This document shows positions 43,690-56,096 of a stretch of 64,000 bases of DNA, one piece after another. Where the stretch lies: positions 98,551,515 through 98,615,514 of the forward strand of contig OX424555.1 of the NCBI GenBank assembly GCA_949152475.1, read 5' to 3'. Source of the DNA: Terebella lapidaria (Eukaryota > Annelida > Polychaeta > Terebellida > Terebellidae). Under the pieces are notes generated by a model. The model searched no databases. It was not told where the DNA came from and saw only the letters and a program-made list of their open reading frames with translations. The translations under genes were made by a program, and so were the position numbers. How positions within the stretch are numbered: the first letter of the stretch is position 1; every line of letters starts with the position of its first letter.

Positions 43690-43870
43690 ATATTCGGTAG
43701 TGTCGCATGGACACGAGATGTCACGAAGCCAATTACTCAGTGAAATTAGTCGTGAGACGTGACCGACACAATTGTCTCCACTGTTTCTATAACTCTCCAT
43801 CCATTGAATCCTACTGGCTCCGCGAGAGACACATATATCCTGCAATTGTGGTGACCATAACGTTCAAACT
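43690..43870 (+). repeat. Repeat B fragment
   Basis: 'Tgtcgcatggacacgagatg' and 'caattgtctccactgtttc' recur at 48,487-48,610 and, in shortened form, at 54,000-54,070 and 57,420-57,500. Confidence 0.6.
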
Positions 43871-44539
43871 CCAGATATTTACATGTGAGATCAATATGCT
43901 CTGTGAGAAAGGTCACTACTTTAAGGCGCCACACCACATAGAGGCGAATCTCATATGGTGGTGTTTTCAGACTGTGACCCCTTTTGCGTCTTATTCTGAG
44001 TTACGTCCATACCTATGGTGGTTTAGACAAATTTGTGGGGCTATTGTTGGGTCTAAGACGACTACTACTGAGCTCTCCCAACACCAGGTATCAGTGTCCA
44101 TCTACATGACACAAGTCCACAGTGCCATATTGAAATCAATATTCAACATAATTCATATTTGGTTCATACTGCATCCTCGTGTCTGCTTCCAACATCATGG
44201 CATTAAAGCAAGTAATACAAGTAATTCAATTGAATCCATGCATAGATTTTAAGTTTATTTCACGAGAACAACGAATAATGATTATACAAAATGTGCCCTT
44301 CTGATCACTTCTGCCCCCGCCTTTCAAATTGGCTTCCGTCACCCCTGTATAGTTAAATTATTCCGAAAATATGGTCACATCAGCAATTTGGTCATCCGAG
44401 AGAATGAATTCTGAGTGGATAGTTCTCTGGGCATTTGCCAGTAATGCAAATACCTATTTACCAAGTATTATGGAACGCCGAAATTAGGCTCTTTATTGGC
44501 ATCGTGCAAATCTTGCCCTAGTGGTAATAGTTCGATATA
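43871..44539. other. No recognisable feature
   Basis: A 181-codon frame runs 43,707-44,252 across the repeat B border. It has no recognisable domain and its start lies in repeat sequence, so I do not call it a gene. Confidence 0.45.
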
Positions 44540-45169
44540 TATATGCTGCATGATAAAACCGAATATTGTGAAAAGCCCGACATGGTCGGGTTTCTCATGT
44601 GATAAAAGTGACCATGTCGCTTTTTTCACGTGAAATATCCGACCATGTCGCTTTTTTCACGGTTGGTGTTTTCGGCGTGAAAAAAGCAACATGCCCGTGA
44701 AGTACCCAACATTAACTGCGGAGTTATTGAAATAGCTTTTGTGTGTAAAATTCACGACATGCATGTCCATATTATCGTCCAATTCATGGACTTCCACTCA
44801 ATATTGAATCAGTATTCAGCGCTGAAATCGAGTGGGGGTGGGGGATCTGGCAGAACAGCACAACAAAGGATTTTATGGTGCGATATTAACCAATACATCG
44901 AGCTATGTTTTGGGTGCCTTATGTGCTGCGTTCCATTCTAGTCGTGCAAATGGTGACGGTGGTGCAGTACGAGTTCGAAGCATTCCATTGGCAAAACACA
45001 CAAATCGTCATTAAGACTGTCTGTTTACATTTGCTAATGAAACAATAACTTAATTGAAACGTATAAAGAAGTCAAATAATCTTTGATATGGATATCGCGG
45101 CCCATGTAGCGTATCTTACTCTACAAATTTTCAGTAGTACTTCAATACTGGTTCAGTCATATGGTACAT

Positions 45170-46230
45170 GATGGGGGTATGTTTTCTGACCGTCCGACAG
45201 TCCGACTGCAGACATCTCAATACTAAAGGGTGCACTGATTTCTTTCCGCGAGCATCCGACTGCAGACAATGATATACTACATGATGGGGCACGTTTTCTG
45301 ACCGTCCGACAGTCCGACTGCAGACAGCTCAATACTAAAGGGTAAATTAATTTCCTTCCGCGAGCATTCGACTACAGACAATGATATAGTACATGATGGG
45401 GGCATGGTTTCTGACCGTCCGACCATCCGACTGCAGACATCTCAATTCTCAATACTAAAGGGTACATACATTTCCTTCCAACCTTCCGACTGCAGACAAT
45501 GATATAGTACATGATGGGGGCATGTTTCTCTACCGTTTGACCATCCGACTGCAGACATCTCAATACTAAAGGGTACATACATTTCCTTCCAACCTTCCGA
45601 CTGCAGACAATGATATAGTACATGATGGGGGCATGTTTTCAGACCGTCCGACAGTCCGACTGCAGACAGCTCAATACTAAACGGTGCATTGATTTCCTTC
45701 CACGACCAACCGACAGTCCGACTGCAGACAATGATATAGTACATGATGGGGGCATAATAATTTCACACCGTCCGACCATCCGACTGCAGACATCTCAATA
45801 CTAAAGGGTACCGGGATTTCGTTCAGACCATCCGACTGCAGACAATGATATAGTGCATGACGGGGGCATGTTTTCTGACCGTCCGACAGTCCGACTGCAG
45901 ACAGCTCAATATTAAACGGTGCATTGATTTCCTTCCACGACCAACCGACAGTCCGACTGCAGACAATGATATAGTACATAATGGGGGCATGTTTTCACAC
46001 CGTCCGACCATCCGACAGCAGACATCTCAATACTAAAGGGTACATACATTTCCTTCCAACCTTCCGACTGCAGTCAATGATATAGTACATAATGGGGGCA
46101 TGTTTTCACACCGTCCGACCATCCGACAGCAGACATCTCAATACTAAAGGGTACATACATTTCCTTCCAACCTTCCGACTGCAGACAATGATATAGTACA
46201 TGATGGGGGCATGCTACGTGTTGGTGACCA
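45170..46230 (-). repeat. Left satellite array, 112-119-bp units
   Basis: The landmark 'gatatagtacatgatggggg' recurs near 45,382, 45,499, 45,612, 45,730, 45,847, 45,966, 46,078 and 46,190. Each unit is a dimer of two half-units that both begin TCCGACTGCAGACA (a PstI site in each). Confidence 0.9.
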
Positions 46231-46529
46231 GGACTTTAGGGGTCTCACGATCGGGAGATAGTACCAACCATGACAGGGATGCAGACAATGTCACAAAATA
46301 TACAAATATATCGTTTGATCACGTGATGGGTTTGAAACAACTATATGGTCCTTAAATTTTACCCAGTCCATAATAATGCATAATGATTGCATATTTTTAG
46401 GTCGTCCAATTTTCGGCAGCAAACACCAGGGAATAACACTCAGTTGTGAACATCCGATAGTCCAACTGGCGATAAACCATGTGGTACAAACTGTACTATC
46501 GCACTGTGGGATAGATCGTGAGTATCAGA

Positions 46530-47945
46530 GTATTGGGCTGTCGGAAAGTCGGACTGTCGGACGGTCAGAAAACATATCCCCATCATATACTATATCTTTG
46601 TCTGCAGTCGGATGGTCTGAACGAAATCAATGTACCTGTTAGGTTTGCGATGATTGCAGTCGGACTGTCGGACGGTCAGAAAACATACCCCCATCATGTA
46701 CCATATCATTGTCTGCAGTCGGATGGTCTGAACGAAATTAAAGTACCTTTTAGTTATGAGATGTCTGCAGTCGGACTGTCGGACGATCAGAAAACATACC
46801 CCATCATGTTCTATATCATTGTCTGCAGTCGGATGATCTGAACGAAATCAATGCACCGTTTAGTATTAAGCTGTCTGCAGTCGGACTGTCGCACGGTCAG
46901 AAGACATATCCCCATCATGTACTATATCTTTGTCTGCAGTCGGATGGTCTGAACGAAATCAATGCACCCTTTAGCATTAAGCTGTCTGCAGTCGGACTGT
47001 CGGACGGTCAGAAAACATGCCCTCATAATGTACTATATCATTGTCTGCAGTCGGATGGTCGCGGAAGGAAATCAATGCACCCTTTAGTATTGAGATGTCT
47101 GCAGTCGGACGGTCAGAAAACATACCCCCATCATGTACTATATCATTGTCTGCAGTCGGACGGTCTGAACAAGATTAAAGTACTTTTTAGTTATGAGATG
47201 TCTGCAGTCGGACTGTATCATTGTCTGCAGTCGGATGGTCGCGGAAGGAAATCAATACATCCTTCAGTATTGAGATGTCTGCAGTCGGACTGTCGGACGG
47301 TCAGAAAACATACCCCCATCATGTGCTATATCATTGTCTGCAGTCGGATGGTCTGAATGAAATTAATGTACTTTTTAGAGATGTCTGCTGTCGGATGGTC
47401 GGATGGTCAGAAAACATGCTCCCATCAGGTACTATATCATTGTCTGCAGTCGGGTGGTCTGAACGAAATCCATGTACCCTTAAGTTCAGTATTGAGATGT
47501 CTGCAGTCGGACTGTCGGACGGTCAGAAAATATGCCCCCATCATTTACTGTATCATTGTCTGCAGTCGGATGGTCTGAATGAAATCAATGTACCTTCTAG
47601 TTATGAGATGTCTGCAGTAGGACTGTCGGGCGGTCAGAAAACATACCCCATCATGTACTATATCATTGTCTGCAGTCGGATGGTCTCAACGAAATCAATG
47701 TACCTTTTAGTTATGAGATGTCTGCAGTCGGACTGTCGGGCGGTCAGAAAACATATCCCCATAATGTACTATGTCATTGTCTGCAGTCGGATGGTCTGAA
47801 CGAAATCATTGCACCCTTAAGTTTAGTATTGAGATGTCTGCAGTCGGACTGTCGGATGGTCAGAATACATACCCCCATCATTGTTATATCATTGTCTGCA
47901 GTCGGATGGTCGCGGAAGGAAATACATGTAAATGCACCCTTCAGT
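46530..47945 (+). repeat. Right satellite array, inverted orientation
   Basis: Same dimeric units, reading TGTCTGCAGTCGGA in each half-unit, about twelve dimers with some fused or deleted halves (for example near 47,212). Confidence 0.9.
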
Positions 47946-47947
47946 AT

Positions 47948-47994
47948 TAATAATAATAATAATAATAATAATATATATATAATAATAATAAATA

Positions 47995-48050
<56 letters not shown>

Positions 48051-48055
48051 CATTT
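47948..48055. repeat. (AAT)n/(AT)n microsatellite
   Basis: Imperfect AAT repeats followed by a long AT run, at the outer edge of the right array. Confidence 0.95.
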
Positions 48056-48479
48056 TTAAAATGTGTGGAGTAAGATACGCTACATGGGCCGATATCGCAA
48101 GCAGATTGGAATAAAATATTATCCACCAATCACATCAGCCGTGAAAAATGCGACATGGGCGATAATAAGCATTTGACTATGAGAAAGGCGACATACGTGA
48201 TGTTCGGGTTTCTCACATGTCGCGTTTGTAATGCTACATATACATATGCATATTTGCATTTGGTTCAATGCTGAGAAAGAAGACTATATACTTGTAAATA
48301 CTTGCATAATGCGTTGTCATGTCAAGTATGAGTTCTAACCTACGTTTTTCTCTATGTCGACTATACAATCGGACCTCAATTGTTATCCATAATTTATATT
48401 CCGTGCCAAAGTCGCTACCCCAATAGAAAGGAAAAGCTTGTTAAAATCACAAGTGAATACCAAGAACCAAACAAATATT

Positions 48480-49880
48480 TGGGAGTGTCGCATGAACACG
48501 AAATGTCACAGACGGTTACTCTGTAGAATTAGTCTGAGACATGACAGACTCCATTGTCTCCACTGTTTCCATAACGTTCCTCTCATTAAACCCTACTGAC
48601 TCCAATAGATACCCAAATATATTATGTACTCGGAAAACTCGCGTTTTCAAATTGCATACACACAAATATATTGGTGTTAGAGTGGAATAATCGGTTTCTG
48701 AAATTCATCATAAATAAATTGGCTAGCATATATCAGATGATATAACACCGTTACATCCCCAAAACACGTCCGTATGACCCTGGTCTTCTATATATTTTTT
48801 TTAGCTATTTGTATGCGCGCATTGGAACTTTTGTAATGTACAGCTGCTCGAGGACAGCTTTTGATCACTTTCAACCGGAAAACCAAAAACCGATTATGCC
48901 ACGCTAAACATGAGGTGGATATCCACACTACTTTCAGGGGACGCACCAGACAAAAGCAATTTACTATACTGGTCAGAATGTTAGTGTCTTCGGTCGGTGA
49001 ACTTGTATGACAGGGCAAAACACATCCCGTCCAACAACTGTACCATCCTCAGAATCGTGTGATTGTTGGTTCTTTCTTATAGCTTTGAGAAACACAGAAG
49101 TTTTAGAGTAGGTTTTAGAGTCTTATGTTTTAATAGCAACGAAGCCCGAAGGATGCAGTGGCATGAGTAAGAATTCCAATGGATTTGTTCAGTTGATTGG
49201 AGCATTTTAACATCCGCGCAAATTTGTAGAGATAATTTTGTGATAATTTTTTTTTCATTTTGTTTTTTTTGTTTCAATGCACATTGCTATCTCTGTAGAG
49301 AAACTTTGCTGTGGAAAAGTATTGCCACATTCAGTTAACTCAAACCAAGAACCGACTATGGACTAGTATATACCAACTGAATGGCAATATGAGCAAAAAA
49401 ATCCCATACCCTTCTGGCAAGTTATTACGTAGATTTACGGGTCACCGAGAAAGTTATGTTTTCACACAAGCAGTCTACAGGAACCAGAATGTTTGACCAG
49501 TGATCGGATGTAATAAACGGTAGGAAGGTAGTACATGACCATGCATTCTGCGGCCTTGAGCAATAACTAATGTAAATATCAAGATCACCCCGCCCCCAAG
49601 ATTACGAACGAATTCATAACAGATCGCCCAGCCGACAAGTAAAAGGCTGAAAAGGTAACTTTCATTTTGTAGTGCTAGTACTTTAGTAGTAGCAAATTAT
49701 TGACTTGACAAATATCAAGATCTTGATGATGCGTAAGTTCTCCAGTAGGTAATGCCTGAACTTGCGGGTTGTGTAGAGGTTCCACCTGTCTCAAACGTTT
49801 GAGATTGAGTTGGCACACTTGGGTCACCAGCACATCAACCGTTCTTAGCCTTTGATCAGTGGTGATTGGCGTTCTGCGCA
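48480..49880 (+). repeat. Repeat B, long copy 1
   Basis: Collinear with 57,400-58,400. Shared landmarks: 'atccacactactttcagggg' (48,920 and 57,631), 'gaatgtttgaccagtgatc' (49,487 and 57,870), 'gcggccttgagcaataact' (49,550 and 57,934), 'atcaagatcttgatga' (49,717 and 58,227). No intact coding sequence. Confidence 0.7.
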
Positions 49881-49940
49881 TGGAAATATTTTGGTTTTCA
49901 CGCGTTCTCAAAATTGTTTTTTTTATTGTATATATATTGC

Positions 49941-50056
49941 GAGATACTATCCATTGTTTGGTTTATTCAGTTCCAAGACATTGCATGTCTATTATCGGTG
50001 ATAGGGCCATATATATTTATCAGATACTATCCAATGTTTGGTTTACTCGGTTCCAA
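49941..50056 (+). repeat. Tandem duplication of ~80 bp
   Basis: 'Agatactatccattgtttgg' and a following 'ttccaag' are repeated 80 bp later as 'agatactatccaatgtttgg', with spacing preserved. Confidence 0.8.
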
Positions 50057-52429
50057 GAACTATGTAACCACCATTTTATAAATAATAGTAGTTCTAGAAG
50101 ATTCCTACATAACCATTTGTTTGCCAATTTCCTACAAATCGGTTTCTGGATACAAAATTGTGAATGAAGGCTACTCTTCGCCTGACACTGGACTCTGAGA
50201 TTGGATGAGAGATTTGGTTTTGTTCACTAAGACTAGTTTGAAGATGGGTATTGTTTTTGTATTTGTTTTATCTATGTTTTTACCACTTTTGGTATCGATA
50301 ATACTACCGGTTTCCATAACTCTTCGATTATTGTATTTGGAGAACATGATTCTTCCTCACAGAAATGTCCAAAACCTCGTCTACAAAAATTCAGGACTTC
50401 GATTCGAGAGTTCTAAATTTACTGAATAGCACAACTCCATTCAAGTATATAACTCTGACTGTAAAATACCATTAAGCGGAGCCTAGGTACCTATGGGAGT
50501 AAGGTGTGTGACGTTATCTGTTGTACCAGGCCCGACTGCAGACCAACCATCTCTCGTGACTCAAGCGGAAGTTTGTCACATTGAGCAAATTAAATTGGAA
50601 CAATTCGTTCTCGGTTCAAAACAGATGGACACTACCAAATTTCCCTGCCACCGAAAATGGGAAAACATACGACATTGAAAGTTATCATTTCTGCACAGTG
50701 CGTCCAAAACGGTGCCCGTGTACTGAAACCAAACCAATAGCAGTATTAGACACACTGGCGTCAGATATACCTAGCATAATATATCATCATGCTAGCCAAT
50801 CGATCTATAACAACATCCACAAGTAAATTACAGTGGAGAAAATTATTTTTGTGGCCAGCAGCAATATGTTGGGATGGGAAAGTGTATGTGAATCATAATG
50901 GCCTTAATTTATTGGAATAAATTGCTCATTATTCTCCATATAATAAACAATGAAGAACATATCTATAGATGTATATCCGAGCACAGACATTCAATGGTTT
51001 TAATGTTGCCCAATGTTTTGGATCAAATTGATAGTTTATGCGTCTATTTTGGTGTAAAAGAAATACTTGTCATCACATTTTATCACTTTTATATCGAAAA
51101 CTATAAAAGTTGGCAACCTTTCGTAATTGTTCTACCAACATCAGAAATTTAGCTCAATATTTTTGTTGCGCTACTGTATGCGTATATATTACGGTAAATC
51201 AATAAATATCGCAAAGCTCATACAATATTTGCGTCTATACACAAGATTAAAAAGTGAAACCTCATGGAAACAATCAGAAATACTATTTTTTGAAAGTGCT
51301 GTGATCCTTTTGTTGAGATTACTATATTTAACAAATGATAGCAGGACCGGGCCCACTCATGCATACCCTCCGTGGGTCTGTTTTTACCAAAATTTAGAAG
51401 ACCAGCGCAACGCGCTGGCCAAAAACCTGATTCGGCAATTACTATTCTCACTTGACACCTTGAAAGGTGATGAGATGCAGACAGGCCCAGCCTGAAGTGT
51501 TGATACCCCTCGGGTTCACTGAGCTGTGAGGGTCTAGGGGTAACACGACACTTTTCGATTATTGTATGATTCCACCACGGAGGATATGGATGTCACATAA
51601 GATGAGATTCGTCCTCTCACAAAGAGGATCAAAAGCTAACCCTCACACAGACAGAGTAAATTGTTTTTGTATTAAACGTCATGGTGTATTATAAACCTCA
51701 AGTAAACGACATCAGATTCGATAGCATCCTAATCATACTTTTCACCAAAAATATGTATTATTGTTGTCCCAGTTGTTCAGGGTGTATCTCGGCATTGATT
51801 TTTAAAAAAAATTAGCTTTCATCCAGATTAGTGCATCGTATAAGGAAAATAACATTATCAACTTGTTTAGCGGACATTATTGTATCCCCGAATGTAGTTC
51901 GGAGGATACTATAGATTCGCGTGAAATATACACTTGCATTTGTGATCATATGACACTGGCTCTTTGTTCAGAATACAGAAATTTTGGGTGAAAACAGAAT
52001 ACAATTACTGAATAATTTAACATTAATTGTATCATTTAAGTCTATTATTCATGTCAATAAAAAAATAGTTCGGGCTCAGTAAAAGATCCTGTCCAGTCGG
52101 TATTTTATGTTTATAGTAAAATTGATAGAACTGAATGGATTCGCATTGATGTTGTTATATTTTGAATGTATCAATATATTTGCGGCGAAAGAGATAGTAG
52201 TGCTACAGTGGGATACACCCTGGTACCTAGAAATAATTTTTTCATGGTACACTGCATGGCATATTCGAACTACATCATCGCTGTAAAATCCACGAAAGTG
52301 CGAACATGATGGAGATGCTCAGCGACAGATGAACGAAATTCTCACACACTTCTCTGGGCGCTAAAATAACAAAACACCTCACGAAACAACCTCTGGGAGT
52401 AGTGTTGCAAACACGCGATGGGCGATTAT
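50057..52429. other. No recognisable gene
   Basis: 50,175-50,262 weakly resembles the Penelope-like 3' end ('ctctgagattggatgagaga'). 51,402-51,421 holds the hairpin CCAGCGCAACGCGCTGG. 51,891-51,915 holds TCCCCGAATGTAGTTCGGAGGA, another hairpin-like motif. Frames of 60-122 codons show no known domain. Confidence 0.45.
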
Positions 52430-52620
52430 GCTAGTGACAGGACCACGAGCCCCAACTGAATAGAGTCACTCTATCAACAAGCCTGAGAGGTGACGTGATA
52501 ACTCGAGCCTGAGAGCCAATTATACCTGAGATGGCCCGAGTCTGATACGGTTGTCAGAGTGACAGGGAAGTGGTCACTCATCCTCCCACGGACCATCTAT
52601 CATAACGACCTTTGTTCCCC
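52430..52620 (-). repeat. Repeat G, copy 1 (inverted)
   Basis: Reverse complement of 59,655-59,825. The block 'gtgggaggatgagtgaccac' through 'cactctgacaa' is identical over about 40 bp. Confidence 0.75.
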
Positions 52621-53312
52621 TGCTCGGTTATCACCCTTTCTAGTTAGGCAACAAGTATGGGCACGTCAGGATGGTCACGGGAAATTGAAGCAACATTAAT
52701 ATTGGATATACTAGTCAGGAGATACTGACATTTATCAACAAACATCAAATTATCTCCGAATTTTTTGAAAATTGTTTTCTGGTAATCAACATGTAATCGA
52801 ATTCATTTGGTTACTGCTGGTCATATTCCAAGATGGCAGCGGTCAAAGCACCTTCTCTGGAGCGTTTGATTTCCCGATGGAAATGAATAGAACGAACATC
52901 GTAGGTGTGTCTATTCAGATGAAGGTTTTCTAATTGTACATTTATGTCATTCAAAACAATTATCATTAATAATGTCACGTAGCAGTATGTAACACCCACA
53001 CAACATACATAGTAGTATTTAACAATATGCATCAGTATAAATGCAATGAGTCACATGAATCGTGTACGCTTGGTAATAACTAGTCTTGGATATGTAGGAG
53101 ACCCAACCACTAGTTCAGGATTAGAATATCGTTGAATTTTGCAACAATGCATTGGATTCTTCACAGTCAGAATCTTTTTAAAAGCTTGTATTTATTAAAT
53201 TATGTTTTGTTTAATGTTATTTGAGATTAATAAACAGTGATATTCAAGAGCGTTACGAATACTACTTGTTTTTAAAAAAAATGTATATGTAATTTCCGAG
53301 CAGGTCTGCTCC
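52621..53312. other. No recognisable feature
   Basis: AT-rich sequence without repeat match or coding signal. Confidence 0.45.
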
Positions 53313-54166
53313 CCATGTATTTAATGATTTGATTTGCGAGATATTCTCTCCGTTTTGCAAGAGATTCTCTTTGTCATTAGAGCTGGGACTCGGTGCCGCC
53401 ATCTTTTTTACCCAGCTTTATTGCAATTTCCGTTACTGGAACCTGAACGTATTGCGAACGATCTTTCTGGAATAGATTCACAATGCAAACTATCATGCCA
53501 AAGCAGGTTACAAAATGTTTGCCCGGAATGTTATCAAGATGGTTCCCATTTCCAACGATCGTGAAACCAATATTGGATTTTGCTGCCAGCACTCGAATGA
53601 ACCAGAAAACACCTTTTGCACATGTGTTTTTCGAAAGCGAAAGTTTGGGAAATTTCATTTTGATTGGTTTGAATAAATGTGACATTCCTTCAAAATCTTT
53701 AGATGAATACTTACGAATAAAACCGTATCAAATTCTAACCCTGTTAAAAGTTATGACCTACATGTGGCAGTCGTTATCTTCGTTTGTTCTGCGTGATCAG
53801 GGGATCATAATTCTTGTGGTGAATATTGTATTGCCTTTTGGCTTGTGGTTCGATACATATATACTTATCAAACTACATAGTCTGAATGTTTGCATTTGTT
53901 TGCTGATTCATCAGGTGTACAATAAAAACGGAATATTCTACACATAGTATGTCCATGATGGCGCCAGTGTGTATAAATATTGAATTGAGAAGTGACGAAA
54001 TAGTCCGAGACGTGACAAACACAATTGTCTCCTGTCTCTACAACTCCTCCCATTAAACACTTCTGACTTTGTAAGAGATGACCCACTTATCCATGAACTC
54101 AGACGATAATACAATTGTCTTCTCCAATCAAACGCTACAGACTTCAGTAGCCTTCCAAATGGCCAG
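53313..54166 (+). repeat. Direct repeat flanking the Penelope-like ORF, left copy
   Basis: About 90% identical to 56,768-57,592, with one extra stretch of about 18 bp near 53,382. Frames on either strand (53,483-53,947 plus; 53,377-53,685 minus) are partly conserved between copies but match no known protein. The repeat could be the pseudo-LTR of the Penelope-like element or a host tandem duplication. Confidence 0.75.
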
Positions 54167-54238
54167 GGTTGCTATGCCCCACATCCACAGTCATGTCGAT
54201 GAGCAAACGAAACCAAAGGTGAAAATGGATTCACTCCA

Positions 54239-54350
54239 CATGTATAATAATATGCAATAATCATATTATTATTGCATATTATTATCATATTATTATTAAT
54301 CATATTATTATTATAAATAATCATATTATAAATAATCATATTATTATTGC
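54239..54350. repeat. ATT/AAT microsatellite
   Basis: Runs such as 'tcatattattattgcatatt' immediately before the Penelope-like ORF. They probably replaced its true 5' part. Confidence 0.85.
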
Positions 54351-56096
54351 ATGTTATGTAATCTCTTACATAACCCACCCTCCTGCACTTGCATTAACTC
54401 TCCGTTCATACACGATCCAGTTGGGCATGTTATTTCAGGCGACCTCAATATAGTGGAGAATGAATCATTGAAAAACATTTTGTCCAAAGGTCCCAAATAT
54501 AGAGAGCCCACGTCGTTTTCATGGAGATACAATTTTAAGTTAATCATGGATGCAGTTGAGGAGCATGCCAGAAAATGGACAAAGCGAGAAAAGGCAGAAA
54601 CTGATTCTCTGTCAGAATGGGTCAAACAGATTAGGTCATTGGTAAACAAACGCATTAATGTTTTGTCAAAGTCAGTTAGTACTAAATATAGCTCTGTCTT
54701 CAATGATCCCGTGGTTACTAATAGTTTGTTGAAACTTCAAGAGAGGTTCGTCATTGTCCCTGCAGATAAAGCTTCTAATAATGTTGTTTTTGTTTGTAAA
54801 GCATACTATATACAGTGCCTGTTTGACGAACTGGGTATTGCCAACAATACTAATTCCAATAGTACATACCAAGCCATTACCGTGCCCAAACAGGATATCT
54901 TATCAAATCATTTGTCTGTATTGCATTCGTTTGGTATTACTACCTCATGTAAAGATTCTAATCTACCGAACTTATATTGGATCCCAAAGTTGCACAAAAA
55001 TCCACACAAACAAAGATATATTTCAGGTTCAGCATCATGTTTTACCAAAGCCCTTTCTAAAATATTAACTACTATATTGTCTAAAATTAAACAGGGTCTC
55101 CAAAAGTACTCTGAAACCATCTATTCTAGAAGTGGTATAAACCAAATGTGGATATTAAAAAATTCCAAATCTTTATTGGAATATCTACATTCTCACACAC
55201 TTTCAAAAGTAACGTCTATCAAAACATTTGATTTCTCCACTTTGTACACAACTATACCTCATTCTGAACTGAAATCTCACCTTAAAAAACTAATCAATAA
55301 TTCGTTTTTCTCTAAAAAGGGACAACGTCGGTACCACTATATTGTAGTTAAATATAATACCGCTTATTTTGTTAAAGGCGACTCTGATGCCCCATACAAA
55401 TATACTGAAATAGATGTGATAAATATGGTTAATTTTCTGATTGATAATATTTTTGTGGAATTTGGTGGTCGAATATTTCAACAAACTATTGGTATTCCCA
55501 TGGGTACAAACTGTGCACCATTATTGGCAGACCTGTTTTTATACTCATATGAATCAGATTTTATCCAAAATTTACAAAGAGGAGGTTCTAAGAAACTAAC
55601 ATGTAATTTTAATTTCACTTTCCGATACATAGATGATGTATTGTCGCTAAATAATCCCAAGTTTGGTGATTATTTGGATGTCATATATCCTAAGGAACTT
55701 GAAATTAAGGATACTACAGAATCCGCTAATTTTTCCAACTATCTAGACCTGAGGTTGGAGATTGATAATGATTCTAACCTGTCAACTAGATTATATGACA
55801 AACGTGATGATTTCAATTTTTCCATAGTCAATTTCCCTTTTCTAAGCAGCAACATTCCTATGTCACCGGCATATGGTGTGTTTGTTTCTCAACTTATACG
55901 CTATTCCAGAGCTAGTTGCAAATATGAGGACTTTGTCTATCGAAGTGCCCAGCTAGTCTCTAAACTGCTACGACAAGGATATGTTTTACCAAGACTTATC
56001 GCTGCGTTTAAGAAATTCTATGGACGTCATCATGATCTGGTTGATAAATACAGCAAATCCATGTCTGCCATGCAACTAGATCTGTTTTCATGTTAA
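54351..56096 (+). CDS. Penelope-like element reverse transcriptase (581 codons, 5' truncated)
   Basis: The protein copies RNA into DNA for a Penelope-like retroelement. Visible RT motifs in order: LYWIPKLHKNPHKQRYISGS (about 206-225), KTFDFSTLYTTIPH with catalytic Asp294, QTIGIPMGTNCAPLLADLFL (378-397), RYIDDVLS with Asp428/Asp429, then SNYLDLRLEIDND and a C-terminal thumb ending GRHHDLVDKYSKSMSAMQLD. The frame is open and catalytic residues are intact. It starts inside what should be an internal region (SGDLNIVENESLKNIL), just after a microsatellite, so the N terminus is lost and the ATG is fortuitous. No GIY-YIG endonuclease is present on the C-terminal side, where many Penelope-like elements carry it. 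3' fragments of close relatives lie at 31.9, 37.8 and 27.3 kb. Confidence 0.85.
   Translation: MLCNLLHNPPSCTCINSPFIHDPVGHVISGDLNIVENESLKNILSKGPKYREPTSFSWRYNFKLIMDAVEEHARKWTKREKAETDSLSEWVKQIRSLVNKRINVLSKSVSTKYSSVFNDPVVTNSLLKLQERFVIVPADKASNNVVFVCKAYYIQCLFDELGIANNTNSNSTYQAITVPKQDILSNHLSVLHSFGITTSCKDSNLPNLYWIPKLHKNPHKQRYISGSASCFTKALSKILTTILSKIKQGLQKYSETIYSRSGINQMWILKNSKSLLEYLHSHTLSKVTSIKTFDFSTLYTTIPHSELKSHLKKLINNSFFSKKGQRRYHYIVVKYNTAYFVKGDSDAPYKYTEIDVINMVNFLIDNIFVEFGGRIFQQTIGIPMGTNCAPLLADLFLYSYESDFIQNLQRGGSKKLTCNFNFTFRYIDDVLSLNNPKFGDYLDVIYPKELEIKDTTESANFSNYLDLRLEIDNDSNLSTRLYDKRDDFNFSIVNFPFLSSNIPMSPAYGVFVSQLIRYSRASCKYEDFVYRSAQLVSKLLRQGYVLPRLIAAFKKFYGRHHDLVDKYSKSMSAMQLDLFSC

Larger units (their letters stand above)
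44540..48250. mobile_element. Inverted satellite foldback (two opposing tandem arrays)
   Basis: Left array 45,170-46,230 and right array 46,530-47,945 consist of the same unit in opposite orientation. Outside them, 'cccatgtagcgtatcttact' (45,100-45,119) is inverted at 48,069-48,088. Further out both flanks carry repeats of 'tgaaaaaagcgacatg' type sequence. The whole is a palindromic structure of about 3.7 kb with a unique centre of about 300 bp (46,231-46,530). No transposase. Frames of 60-192 codons inside are artefacts of unit periodicity. Confidence 0.75.

Noticed and set aside
45170-47945. CRISPR-like array of repeats and spacers
   Set aside because: There are no unique spacers of constant length, units are contiguous and diverged, and the context is eukaryotic.
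45372-48059. Frames of 60-192 codons with repeating 'MYYIIVCSR' or 'YHCLQSDG' peptides
   Set aside because: They are produced by satellite units whose length is often a multiple of three in a stop-poor frame. Orientation flips with the array.
53483-53947. 154-codon protein in the direct repeat
   Set aside because: The second copy (56,907-57,257) is truncated by a stop. Minus-strand frames are equally conserved, so identity reflects DNA duplication and not selection on a protein.
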